A stretch of 43,340 bases of DNA from NCBI GenBank assembly GCA_903912445.1, contig CAIWHP010000117.1:1-43340 (forward strand), read 5' to 3'. How positions within the stretch are numbered: position 1 is the stretch's first letter; each line of letters opens with the position of its first letter. The DNA is from an uncultured Lentisphaerota bacterium (GTDB lineage: Bacteria > Verrucomicrobiota > Kiritimatiellia > CAIQIC01). The notes under the pieces were generated by a model. That model searched no databases. It was given only the letters and a program-made list of their open reading frames with translations, and was not told the origin of the DNA. The translations under genes and the position numbers were made by a program. This document shows, piece by piece, positions 9,701 through 17,930 of this stretch.

Positions 9701-11030
9701 CACGCCGCAGTCCGAGCTGCGCGACAGCACGAAATATTTCTACCGCGTCAGCGCGGTCAACAAGCTCGGCGCGGTCGGGCCGGCTTCCGCGCCGGCGGAG
9801 GTGACCACGCGGCCGCCGCCGGCGGTCGTGAGCAGCTTCGCCGCGAAGGGCGGCGAAGTGCGCTGCGTGCCGCTCGCGTGGTCGCCCAGCCCGGAAGCCG
9901 ACGTGGCGCGCTACGACCTCTACCGCCGCGATGCCCCGGACCGCGCGTTCGAGAAGATCGCGAGCGTCGAAAACCGCACCAAGACGAGCTTCCGCGATGG
10001 CGGCGGCGACCCTGGCAACCTGGGCGACGAGCGCGTCTATGAATACCGGATTCGCGCGGTCAACGGCGTCACGGCGGAGAGCGCGGAGTCCGAGGTCGCG
10101 AAGGCGCAGACGCGCGGTGCGCCGCCGGCGGTGACGGGGCTCCAGGCGAAGAGCGGGCGGCCGCGCGAGATCCCCTTGGCGTGGGAGGCCTCGCCGGACG
10201 AAAAGGTCATCGGCTACGAAATCTTGCGGCAGGCGCCGGGCGCGCCGGGTTTCACGAACCTGGCCAGCGTGGCCGGGCGCGAGCTGGTGAACTACCTGGA
10301 CCGCGGCGGCGCCAGCCGGGGCCTCGGCCAACTGCAGGACAAGGCGGAGTACCGCTATCAGGTCGTGGCGTTCAACACGGCCCATGTGCGCTCGGCGCCG
10401 TCGGAGGCCATCGCCGTGGTGACGAAGCCCGCGCCGGCCGCGCCGCGCGAACTGGCCGCCTCGGCCGGGGTGCCGAAGGCGGTGCGGCTGGCCTGGCATG
10501 CGAATGCGGAGAACGATATCGCCTGCTATGTGGTGGAGGCCGCCGCCACGGCTGGCAGCCGTTTCCGCGAGGTGGCGCGCGTCAGCGCCACGGCGGATGA
10601 ACGGATGGGCGCCGTGGAAGCCGGGCTCGGCGATGGCGAGGCGCGCTGCTACCGCGTCAAGGCGGTGGATCGCGACGAGCTCGAAAGTGCCTGGTGCCCG
10701 GTCGTCGCGGGCGCGACGCGGCCCCTGCCGGTCGCGCCGCAAAATGTGGCGGCGCAGTGGCAGGGCAGCCAGGCCGCGCTGACGTGGACGCCCTCGCCCT
10801 CGCCGGACATCAAGGCGTATACGGTCTGGAAGAAAACCTTCTTTGGGGCCGAGCCCTTGATGAGCGTGGAGACCAACGCGTGCCTGCTGACGGCGGAGTG
10901 CATCGGCAAGGGCCTCCGGGTGCTGGTCAGCGCGGTGGATGCCGAGAAACTGGAGAGCGCGCGGAGCGCGCCGCTGGAGCTGGCGGCGCCGGCCGCGCCG
11001 GCGCCGGAACCCGGCAAGAAGGCGGAGTAA
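6777..11030 (+). CDS. Lipoprotein: CsgG-like domain fused to twelve fibronectin type III modules
   Basis: A 1417-residue envelope protein. The start at 6777 (ATGATG, with GGGAGG just upstream) puts the lipobox LAGC at Cys22; the frame stays open further upstream without a signal. Residues about 45-195 form a CsgG-like domain (KKIAIMPFKAQTELIG, YELVERGQMAKVLSESEL, GADGVVIGTVDEYATV, ARLIDCGSGKVMW). It is nearly colinear with the stand-alone lipoprotein at 22402. Compared with E. coli CsgG, the segments for the two transmembrane beta-hairpins are too short, so a secretion pore is unlikely. From about residue 240 there are twelve FN3-like modules of 80-105 residues, each starting near a Pro-rich linker and carrying a W and a Y.Y(R/Q)V..(V/L)N pattern. 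Modules 6-12 repeat the order of modules 1-5 with two insertions. A small lipoprotein gene follows after 5 bp, so an operon is likely. Confidence 0.85.
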   Translation: MMKVRFEQVVCGAALALWLAGCATTEDEAYFGDVTSRANVYVAPTPSSIKKIAIMPFKAQTELIGTSISDLFVTEMLRAGRYELVERGQMAKVLSESELALAGLSASRAAEVGNMLGADGVVIGTVDEYATVAQSGHPFPVVGITARLIDCGSGKVMWSSDLAKRAETKALTLPEQARAVAHEMVAGLYQRWRVQPVVAYAARKGDRAPLPRPDQPVGRNAEPPPAVIERAAAPAAPLLSPPDFKLSDMGLREVVLTWGAPKERGLEYRIERATAVRGPFTVLGTVAAKKLAFHDTGTGGQPLKDSTAYFYRVVALSDRVESAASAVKESLTAPPPEPPANLRVTAPAARVVQLVWQPAVAEGIAHYVVERAGPGAKAAFEKLGTTEKAEYRDTTATVDGATYAYRVTTVNRAAAQSAPGPALPVTTRPPPLPVQATATSGELHAVTLAWKASAEEDVVRYDIVRATDPGDKFVPLTSVQGRNTTTWKDEKLPDGAAYRYQIRAVNAAGVAGVLAATVPATTRGAPPAVTGVQVVSGLPREVRLTWQASPDATVSAYEIQRSEGADGPFAEFTKVEGRGTAAYMDRGDAKDAAGLGALKDDFTFRYRLRALNDTALPGPWSAPVAAHTKPLPPAPEQVAVDYRSGEIKLAWAPPQKDVATYRLWKKGGKEPLAETVKPEYVLRFGEVGKKLVLTLTLVEQDGLESLPGVPLELEEPPPPVPQALTATTNGLREVVLRWQQPDDNAKFYRVERADAADEPFGIVAKVAPGDGEYRDAGLEQAPLGDTKTYFYRLVALAANGRESAASAAAQALTAPPPEPPANVQAAPSAPRKLKVTWDASPSAGAEKYIVERTTAAAPEKFTKLDEVKELGFEEGGTAKTDLQDSTAYLYRVTTVNRVGSVGAPGRPVTVTTQPPPAAPVSVDADAFASRAVRVTWKASLAEWVVKYLVERAAAAAPEQFKQVAEVKGTTFQEGGTPQSELRDSTKYFYRVSAVNKLGAVGPASAPAEVTTRPPPAVVSSFAAKGGEVRCVPLAWSPSPEADVARYDLYRRDAPDRAFEKIASVENRTKTSFRDGGGDPGNLGDERVYEYRIRAVNGVTAESAESEVAKAQTRGAPPAVTGLQAKSGRPREIPLAWEASPDEKVIGYEILRQAPGAPGFTNLASVAGRELVNYLDRGGASRGLGQLQDKAEYRYQVVAFNTAHVRSAPSEAIAVVTKPAPAAPRELAASAGVPKAVRLAWHANAENDIACYVVEAAATAGSRFREVARVSATADERMGAVEAGLGDGEARCYRVKAVDRDELESAWCPVVAGATRPLPVAPQNVAAQWQGSQAALTWTPSPSPDIKAYTVWKKTFFGAEPLMSVETNACLLTAECIGKGLRVLVSAVDAEKLESARSAPLELAAPAAPAPEPGKKAE

Positions 11031-11035
11031 ACATC

Positions 11036-11635
11036 ATGAACAAATTCATTGCAGCGGCTGCGGTGCTGCTGGTTGGCGCCGGCTGCCAGACGCCGCTCCT
11101 CCGGCCGCCGGAGCCGAAGCTGCCCCAGCCGGCCGAGCGCGCGGCGATGCAGACGATGGTTTTCACCGGGAAGGTGGACACGGTGTTTTCCGCGACCATC
11201 GCCGTGCTGCAGGATACCGGCTGGAAGCTGGATGTGGTGGACAAGCCGGCGGGTCTGATCCGCGCGGTGACCGCGCGCAAGACCGAGTCGCTGGGGCCGG
11301 AGGACGAGCGCGAGCTGAACCTGCAGACACGGCAGGAGACGATCCGGCTGCATGCGGACATCACCCAGAAATGGGCGCGCTGGCAGGAGCTGGTCATCCA
11401 TACCGAGCCGTGGAGCGGCGGGGCGCAGACACGCCAGCGGATCGTGCTGACGCTGCGCGGCACGCTGCCGGCGATGTCCTACTATGAAGAGCAAAACGGC
11501 ACATGGTATCGCCGCGGTCGCAGTGTGCTGATCCATGCGCCGCCGGCGGAACAAGCCGTCGAGGTGGACCTGCCGGAAGCCTACCGCGATTTCTTTGAGC
11601 GCATCGAGAAGGCGCTCCGCCAGCGGCAATTGTAA
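11036..11635 (+). CDS. Small lipoprotein of unknown function
   Basis: 199 residues. The start at 11036 follows a GGCGGAG ribosome site that lies inside the end of the preceding gene, and a lipoprotein signal (MNKFIAAAAVLLVGAGC, Cys17) comes directly after. The mature part opens with a Pro-rich linker. It then has a helix and strand pattern (VFSATIAVLQDTGWKLDVVD, GLIRAVTARK) that resembles the helix-grip folds of BamC-like and DUF-type lipoproteins, but I do not recognise a family. No catalytic motif is visible. The 5-bp spacing behind the CsgG/FN3 gene implies co-transcription and a shared envelope role. Confidence 0.8.
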   Translation: MNKFIAAAAVLLVGAGCQTPLLRPPEPKLPQPAERAAMQTMVFTGKVDTVFSATIAVLQDTGWKLDVVDKPAGLIRAVTARKTESLGPEDERELNLQTRQETIRLHADITQKWARWQELVIHTEPWSGGAQTRQRIVLTLRGTLPAMSYYEEQNGTWYRRGRSVLIHAPPAEQAVEVDLPEAYRDFFERIEKALRQRQL

Positions 11636-11928
11636 GGCGAGGAAAACAGCCGCAAAAGGCTTGAGTATTGCAATAAGTCGGCAGACAGTTTCCGTGGTCT
11701 ATTGGAAAAAATGGCGGCCGTATCGTCTTGGCAGGGTTGGGTCATGAAAAGGCTGTTGGGTCATGCCCTGTGGTGTGCTTTTTCCGTTCGCGGGAAAGTC
11801 GAGCTGCTGTTTTTCCAGGCCTTGGAACCCCTGTCCTGCTCCGCTGCCTGGCCTTGGAGAAACCCGGCGGACCAGCTAGCTGAACAAGCGTGGCGTGTGC
11901 GCCTGGCGGCGCATAAGGAGCGCGTGGT
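11636..11928. other. Intergenic region with TTCCA..TGGAA palindrome
   Basis: No gene seen. TTCCAGGCCTTGGAA lies at 11813-11827, and a degraded half-copy (CTGGCCTTGGAG) near 11847-11858, about 70-115 bases ahead of the 1962-residue protein. The stretch 11660-11740 is comparatively AT-rich and is the likely promoter zone; no box pair stands out. Confidence 0.55.
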
Positions 11929-14900
11929 ATGAAAACAATGTTCTGGCGCAAGCGCGGGTGCTGGCTCGCACTGCTCTGCGGCGGCCTGCTGTTGGGCGGC
12001 GGGAGCTTCGCCGCCAACGATAACAGCCCCGCGCTCGGCGAGCTGCTGAACCGGCAACAGCACGAACGGCAAAAACTCGTCGATGACTTCCAGGCCCGCG
12101 TCCGCGCCGGAGAGATCCGGGTCGGCACCAAGGCTTTTGAAACCCTGCGCACCGAGTTCCAGCAGCAGATGGCCGACCTGGCCGCCCAACATCTCGGCGA
12201 GCGCAACGCGTTCCAGGCGCCGGTCTCCCCGCCGCCGAAGACGGAGAGCGAATTGTTGCAACGTCAGCAGCAGGCGCGTGAGCAGGCGTTCACGTCCTAT
12301 CAGCAGCAGACCGGCGCCCAGCCCGGCGAGGCGACGCGCAACGAGTTCAACCGGCAGTTGGCCGATCTGGCCGCCCAGCAAGCGGCGGAGCGCGCGGGTT
12401 TCCAGCAGGCCGCCCAACCCAAAGTTTTTCCCAAGGCAGGCACGCCGGAATTTGATGCACTGGGGCGCAAGGTGCAGGACTTGCGCAACCGCGCGCAAAG
12501 CCAGTCCGGCGGCCAACCAGCGAGCGCTGCCGGGGGGACCACGCCGGCCAGCGACGTGATCAACAATACCGCGCTCACCCGCAGCTCGCAGCAGGGGCAG
12601 GGGGCCCGGACCGAAGGGCAATTGACGGCGGACCTGAAGCGGAATCTGAAGCAGCCCCAGGTGGGGCCGACCGCGTCCGATCGCATCCTGGATCACGAAA
12701 TCCAAAACATGCAGGATCGATCTGCAGCACAACGCCTGGCGCAAAACAGAACTTCCGCGCCGCGCATCAACCTGCTCAAAGGCATGGACGAGGCCAAGCC
12801 CATGGAAGGTTTTGAGCACGCTGAGCACGCCGGCTCGGTCGAGGCGGCCAACCGGTTGAAGCAGAAAGATTTTTATGTGCGCAGCCCGGATGGGAAAATC
12901 ACCCGGATCAACAATGTGGATTCCATTGATCTCAACCGGGTCGGCCCCCGCGAGATGGTTTTTACGGTGGATCGCTTCGATGGTTCCGTGACTCCGCATG
13001 GCAGCGGCGCCAAGTTGTTGCCCTCGGAGAAGAAGGTCATCCTGCAGGATTTGAAAGCGGTGAAACCGTGGACGAGCTTGCCGCCGGCCAAACCAACGGC
13101 CGTGGCTGCCGGAGGCGCGCCGCCACCGGCCGGCCCCAACCGGCCCACCGGTGTGCCGCCGGATAATCTGCCGGTGCCGGTCACCAAGCCCTATCCAACC
13201 GGCACGATCCCGCCCGAGCGGGCGCTGGTGGTGCAAGGTCAGCCGGCCCCGGTCAAGGCGGCCCTGCCGCGCGGCAACACGGCGCTGCCCCGGACGCCAG
13301 AAGTCTTTTACCAGACCCCGGAGGGCATCGGCCTGACCAGCCGCGACCAGATTGTGCCGGCCCGTGAAAGGCCCATCCAGTTGCCTGACAGGTCGGTGAA
13401 GCCGGGCCCGCCGCCCTCCAACAAGGAATTGATCGCGCAGCAGCAGACCGAACTGGACGCGCTGTCCAAAGATTTCAATGCCTACGCCAAGGAAAAAAAT
13501 GTCCGGCCGGGTACGGCTGAATATGACATGCTGCAGAAGTCCCACCAGCAGCGGGCGGATCAAATCCGGTCCAAGTATTCCAGCCAGGACACACGCCTGC
13601 AGGATCTGCAGGGCAGCGGGCGTCCCTTTGACAATACGGGCGGCAAGAAGACACCGACCAACGTCAAGGGCGATATTGACCTGACGGCTAAGGATGCCGG
13701 ACAGGCCTATGAGCAGGGCCGGGATTGGATCAAGGGGGGCAAGCAGGTGGACATCCAGCCCCACAAGATCGTGAACAAGACAGACAACATCACGGTGTTT
13801 CAGCCGGAGCACCCGGCAGCGGAGCGCAATAAGGTGGGCGACCCCGATTCCTACTCCACCGAGGGCGGCCGGGCGCGGACCGGCGTCAAGGGGGCGGTCG
13901 ACAACAAGCTGGGGTTCGTCACGGATAATCAGAAAAAGTTTACAGCGGCCGAGGGTTCCGGCGACCTGAAGGAGATGGCCAAGGCGGTATCGAAAGCCGG
14001 CACGGAACTGGGTTTGGAGAAACAGAACCCTCAGCTCTATGAGAAGCTGAAGAACCTGCGGGACTATCGCGGACCTGACGAAGCGGGCGCGACGAAATAT
14101 GGCGACGATCCCGCCAAGGCCGCCAAGGAGCTGGCGGAGCTGAAGGCGCAGATGAAGGCCGAGATGGCCAAGGCGCAAGCCGTGGCCAAGGCCGGCAACA
14201 AGGCGGACATGTCCACGTTGACCCCCGAACAAAAAATCCGCGTGCAATCGTCCAACGCCCGCACCCAAGCGGAAGTCACGGCCTTGCAGGAAGGCTTGGA
14301 CGCCAAGAAAACCGGCTGGCAAGGTTCCAAGGCGGAATTGCGCGACAAGGTGCGGGGCAACTTCCAGGACGCGTTGGCTAACAACAAGGGCGACCTCGCG
14401 AACCCGCAGAACAAGGGCTACAACCAGGAGAGTGTCGACGACTTGGCCCGCTCCCGACAGCGGGTGAAAGATATGGCAGGCTCCAAGGGGGACTATGTCG
14501 GGCCGGAGCCGCGCGGCGCCAAGTTTGACAACCTCACCAAGCCCACCGGACATACGGCCGATACCGTGTTGCCGGATGGCACGATCAAGCGGCCGGCTTC
14601 AACGCTCGATGGCGGTAAAGCTTCCTTTGCCAAACCCAAACTGACGGTTGGCAATGTGGCCGGCACGCTCGGCACCGTTGCCATGCTTGGCGCGGCCGGT
14701 CAAGCAGTGGTGGAGAAGCAAGGCGAGGTGGCCGACCAGGGGCGCAACCGCATGCGTCCCGATGAAATGGTGGACGTGGTCGACAAGGCCAGCGGGCTCC
14801 AGCATTGGCGTAATAACTATTACGATGAGCTGGAGAAGCAGGCCCAAGCTGCGGTCCGTTCCGGACAACCCTCTTCTGCCTTGGGCACCATGTCTGCCGT

Positions 14901-17817
14901 AGGCAAGGCCATGGGCAAGGGCACCTATAAAACCATGGAGCAGATGGGCGAGGGCATGATCAACGACCCTGCCCGTCAAGCTATCCAGGAGGAAGAGGAG
15001 GCCGCGCGGCGCGAAAAGCGGGATCCTAATTATCTCAAGAGCTATGGGAAAGGCGTGGGCAAAGTCATCGAGGGGACGCTCGTCACCCCCCTCACCACCG
15101 CCGTTGCCGATCACGGAACCTTGGAGGAACGCCGGGCGGCCGGGCAGATGGTCAACAAGCAGAAAGCACTGCTCCAGGATGGGCCCGGCTTCGTGGCGGA
15201 GGACATCAACAAATTGCGGAACGATTTGGCCAAGTTGAGCGACACGCGGAATCACGACCCGAACGATCCCTGGGTGAAAAACCAGATCAAGGAAACGCAG
15301 GCCGAACTGCAAAAGAAATACGGCGAGATGGAAACCTATGGCCGCATGACCCGCAATGTGTTGACCCATGAGCCTGCCGCGGGCGACACCTCGCTCAAAA
15401 ACTCCCTGCCGACCATCAGCAGCACGCTGGCGCAACGGGATCTGGACGCGCTGGTGGGCTCAACCCAGCCCGGCTCCCAGCAACGCAAGGACATGGAGAA
15501 GGTCGCCGGCGGCTTGACGGCCGACTTGAACAGCCCCGATCCCGAGAAGCGGAAATGGGCCCAGGAGAGTCTGGCTTACTTGAAGCAAAACCCCGAGCTG
15601 GCGTCATCCAAACCCGGTTCACAAGGAAAGGCGTCCGGGGGAAGCTATATCGATCTATTACCGGAGTCCCTGCCCGGGGTGAAGACGGCCAAGGACTGGA
15701 CCCAATCCGCAGGCCAGGCCGTGGATGGGTTGAACGAGAAGATGCAGTACGTAAAGGATATGAAAAAAGCCGGGCTTATGAACGATGCGGAAGCTTCCGC
15801 TTTCATCAATCAATATATTGCCGAAAAATATACGGACGCCACGGGTGGCAGCCAGGGCGGCAACACGGCTACAGCTGCGGCCCCCACAACCCGCAAGCTT
15901 ACCCCGGAAGAGGCCGAAAAAATCGCCAACAAAGTCATGCAAAATATGGGGCTGGAAACCGCCCAGAACACAGGCCCGGACAGTCCCATCCAGCGGGCCC
16001 TGAATGCGTTCCCCGACAAGCCCGAACCGAAGGCACAACTCCCGCCAGAACCGCCGCCTGATCCGGATGCCGACAAGAAACGCCGGCTCCAGAATTATGG
16101 GGACAGCATGTCCGGCTGGAGCGACGAAACGCAGAAGAAGATGGACAAGTTGCAGCAGCAGATGGACGAGTCCCATAACAGTTCCGAGAAAAGAGACCTG
16201 CAAACGCAACTGGCGAACTTGCAGAAAGACAAGGACGACTACAACAGTCGTGTTAATCAGACACAGAAAGAATTGCGGGACTTGGGCGTGAATTACACTC
16301 CGGGCGTTACTCCGCCCAAGGTCACCTACGACGACAACGGCAAGCCCGTTACCGCCGATGGCTACAATGCCCCCCAGCTCAACAACAACAACTGGCAACT
16401 CTCGAATCAAGCCGGTGGCCTGGGCGACGACATCGCCAAATTGCAGGCGCAAATCTTCGCTTCGCACAACACACCGGAAAAAAATGAACTGTTGAAACAG
16501 TTGCAGGACAAGTTCAACAAGTTGAACGGCCTTGGCAACGACATGAACGATAACAACAAACTGCTCAATGCGCTGGGCCAGAACAATCCGACGCTTTCCG
16601 GCATGGAACCGAAAGCTGGCGATGGCAGCAAGATCAAGCTTCCGCAGGTCTCTGTGCTCGCGGGCGTCATGGGCAACTTTGATTCCGAGAAGGCCAAGAA
16701 CACCACGTCGGCGTTGGCAAATTTGGATTTGCAGTCCAAAGATGTGAAAGCTGGCTGGGTTTCCCAGGACGCTTATAACCAGATCAAGAACACGCTGGAG
16801 GCCGCTGGTTATCAGGGCCGCCTGACCCGTTCCCAAGCGGCACAACTGCTTGCGCAGGCCCAGAACGCCAACAGTTGGGGCAATATCATCGGCAACTCCC
16901 TGGTGGATTCGCTCACTCAAGGTGGTACGGCATTTGGTCAGACGGTCGGAGGCGCCGGCGCGAATAGCGTCAACAACATCATCAAGAACGCGGTCACCGG
17001 CGGCCCCAAGAATCCTGATGGCGGGGGCGGCGGTGGCGGTGATGGCTCCGGCGGCAGCGGTAGTCCGGACGGGAGCGGGGGCAGTCCGGGTGGCGGCGGG
17101 GGCGGAAATGTCAGCGGGGGGCCGGGCAGTGTGAGTGATGGGCCCGGCGGTGGCAGCACGGGCAGCGGCAGCACTCCTGGCGGAGGCGGCGCTCCTGGTG
17201 GCGACGGCACACCCGGCGGCGGTGACACTCCTGGCGGAGGAGGCATGCCTGGTGGAACGCCTGCCAATCAAGGCGTTGTCGGCAGCCAGACCAATCCAGA
17301 CGGCACCATCACGGTGGTTTATTCCTGCCGCAACACGTGGACCGGCAAACCGCCGGCGCCCTCGAAATGCCCGAAATGCAATGATGGCGATCCGACCTCC
17401 ACCACGGCGAACAGCGGTGGCTCGGGCGGTGGCGGGAGTGGCGGTGGAACGGGTGGAGGAGGCGGTGGGACAGGTGGCGGCGGACAAGCGCTGCAAAAAG
17501 TTGTCGCCAGCGGCGGCACGGGCGGCGGCGGCGGCAAACCAACAGCCCCTAATATCCAGACTGTAAAGCCTAAACCCGCGCCCAGCGCACAAAGCGGCGC
17601 CACTTCTTATGCCGGCTCTTATCATCATCACTATAAATGTCATAAGTGCGATGCTGCAGGGGACCTGCGCGATGGGAACAAGGACAGTCCCGGTTCATGG
17701 AAGAGCGGGTGTCCCAAATGTGGCAATACATTGGCGGGCAGTGCTACGTATGGTTATGTTGTTTTTACTATTGCTGAAAGTGGTGTGCTTAGCGGCATGA
17801 CCATTTACGAACATTAA
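11929..17817 (+). CDS. Giant exported coiled-coil / glycine-rich protein with C-terminal CPKC modules
   Basis: 1962 residues, signal peptide 1-29 (ending GGGSFAA). A helical repeat of about 50 residues occurs three times (near 39-96, 106-160, 498-550), with the pattern QQ..E...L..DF......R.GT..F..L. A glycine-zipper-like hydrophobic segment lies at 905-928 (VGNVAGTLGTVAMLGAAG). Residues 1030-1560 are mostly charged, Gln/Asn-rich helices with coiled-coil character. G1655-NSLVDSLTQG... is a motif shared with the three paralogues downstream. It is followed by a long Gly/Ser/Pro-rich linker, a CPKC module (YSCRN...SKCPKC), a second glycine-rich linker, and a final ribbon (YKCHKC...SGCPKCG). GS562-563 and D582-x-D584 weakly recall a Pol-beta nucleotidyltransferase signature, but the spacing is long. 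No known family is recognised. Surface structure, scaffold or polymorphic effector are all possible. Confidence 0.8.
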   Translation: MKTMFWRKRGCWLALLCGGLLLGGGSFAANDNSPALGELLNRQQHERQKLVDDFQARVRAGEIRVGTKAFETLRTEFQQQMADLAAQHLGERNAFQAPVSPPPKTESELLQRQQQAREQAFTSYQQQTGAQPGEATRNEFNRQLADLAAQQAAERAGFQQAAQPKVFPKAGTPEFDALGRKVQDLRNRAQSQSGGQPASAAGGTTPASDVINNTALTRSSQQGQGARTEGQLTADLKRNLKQPQVGPTASDRILDHEIQNMQDRSAAQRLAQNRTSAPRINLLKGMDEAKPMEGFEHAEHAGSVEAANRLKQKDFYVRSPDGKITRINNVDSIDLNRVGPREMVFTVDRFDGSVTPHGSGAKLLPSEKKVILQDLKAVKPWTSLPPAKPTAVAAGGAPPPAGPNRPTGVPPDNLPVPVTKPYPTGTIPPERALVVQGQPAPVKAALPRGNTALPRTPEVFYQTPEGIGLTSRDQIVPARERPIQLPDRSVKPGPPPSNKELIAQQQTELDALSKDFNAYAKEKNVRPGTAEYDMLQKSHQQRADQIRSKYSSQDTRLQDLQGSGRPFDNTGGKKTPTNVKGDIDLTAKDAGQAYEQGRDWIKGGKQVDIQPHKIVNKTDNITVFQPEHPAAERNKVGDPDSYSTEGGRARTGVKGAVDNKLGFVTDNQKKFTAAEGSGDLKEMAKAVSKAGTELGLEKQNPQLYEKLKNLRDYRGPDEAGATKYGDDPAKAAKELAELKAQMKAEMAKAQAVAKAGNKADMSTLTPEQKIRVQSSNARTQAEVTALQEGLDAKKTGWQGSKAELRDKVRGNFQDALANNKGDLANPQNKGYNQESVDDLARSRQRVKDMAGSKGDYVGPEPRGAKFDNLTKPTGHTADTVLPDGTIKRPASTLDGGKASFAKPKLTVGNVAGTLGTVAMLGAAGQAVVEKQGEVADQGRNRMRPDEMVDVVDKASGLQHWRNNYYDELEKQAQAAVRSGQPSSALGTMSAVGKAMGKGTYKTMEQMGEGMINDPARQAIQEEEEAARREKRDPNYLKSYGKGVGKVIEGTLVTPLTTAVADHGTLEERRAAGQMVNKQKALLQDGPGFVAEDINKLRNDLAKLSDTRNHDPNDPWVKNQIKETQAELQKKYGEMETYGRMTRNVLTHEPAAGDTSLKNSLPTISSTLAQRDLDALVGSTQPGSQQRKDMEKVAGGLTADLNSPDPEKRKWAQESLAYLKQNPELASSKPGSQGKASGGSYIDLLPESLPGVKTAKDWTQSAGQAVDGLNEKMQYVKDMKKAGLMNDAEASAFINQYIAEKYTDATGGSQGGNTATAAAPTTRKLTPEEAEKIANKVMQNMGLETAQNTGPDSPIQRALNAFPDKPEPKAQLPPEPPPDPDADKKRRLQNYGDSMSGWSDETQKKMDKLQQQMDESHNSSEKRDLQTQLANLQKDKDDYNSRVNQTQKELRDLGVNYTPGVTPPKVTYDDNGKPVTADGYNAPQLNNNNWQLSNQAGGLGDDIAKLQAQIFASHNTPEKNELLKQLQDKFNKLNGLGNDMNDNNKLLNALGQNNPTLSGMEPKAGDGSKIKLPQVSVLAGVMGNFDSEKAKNTTSALANLDLQSKDVKAGWVSQDAYNQIKNTLEAAGYQGRLTRSQAAQLLAQAQNANSWGNIIGNSLVDSLTQGGTAFGQTVGGAGANSVNNIIKNAVTGGPKNPDGGGGGGGDGSGGSGSPDGSGGSPGGGGGGNVSGGPGSVSDGPGGGSTGSGSTPGGGGAPGGDGTPGGGDTPGGGGMPGGTPANQGVVGSQTNPDGTITVVYSCRNTWTGKPPAPSKCPKCNDGDPTSTTANSGGSGGGGSGGGTGGGGGGTGGGGQALQKVVASGGTGGGGGKPTAPNIQTVKPKPAPSAQSGATSYAGSYHHHYKCHKCDAAGDLRDGNKDSPGSWKSGCPKCGNTLAGSATYGYVVFTIAESGVLSGMTIYEH

Positions 17818-17930
17818 TAACCTCGTCTGGGGGCAGTGTCAGGCGGCATGGATGCACGCATAAGTGGGGCTAGGAGTTGATGCCTGTGAATTGCTGTAGG
17901 TCCGAACAGATCGGAAAACGGAGTCGGGGC

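Noticed and set aside
6738-10742. A 1334-codon open frame antisense to the FN3 lipoprotein (and a 930-codon one antisense to 11761-14553)
   Set aside because: Arg/His/Gly-rich composition with no signal peptide or domain; long antisense frames are expected in high-GC genes with repeated codon patterns.
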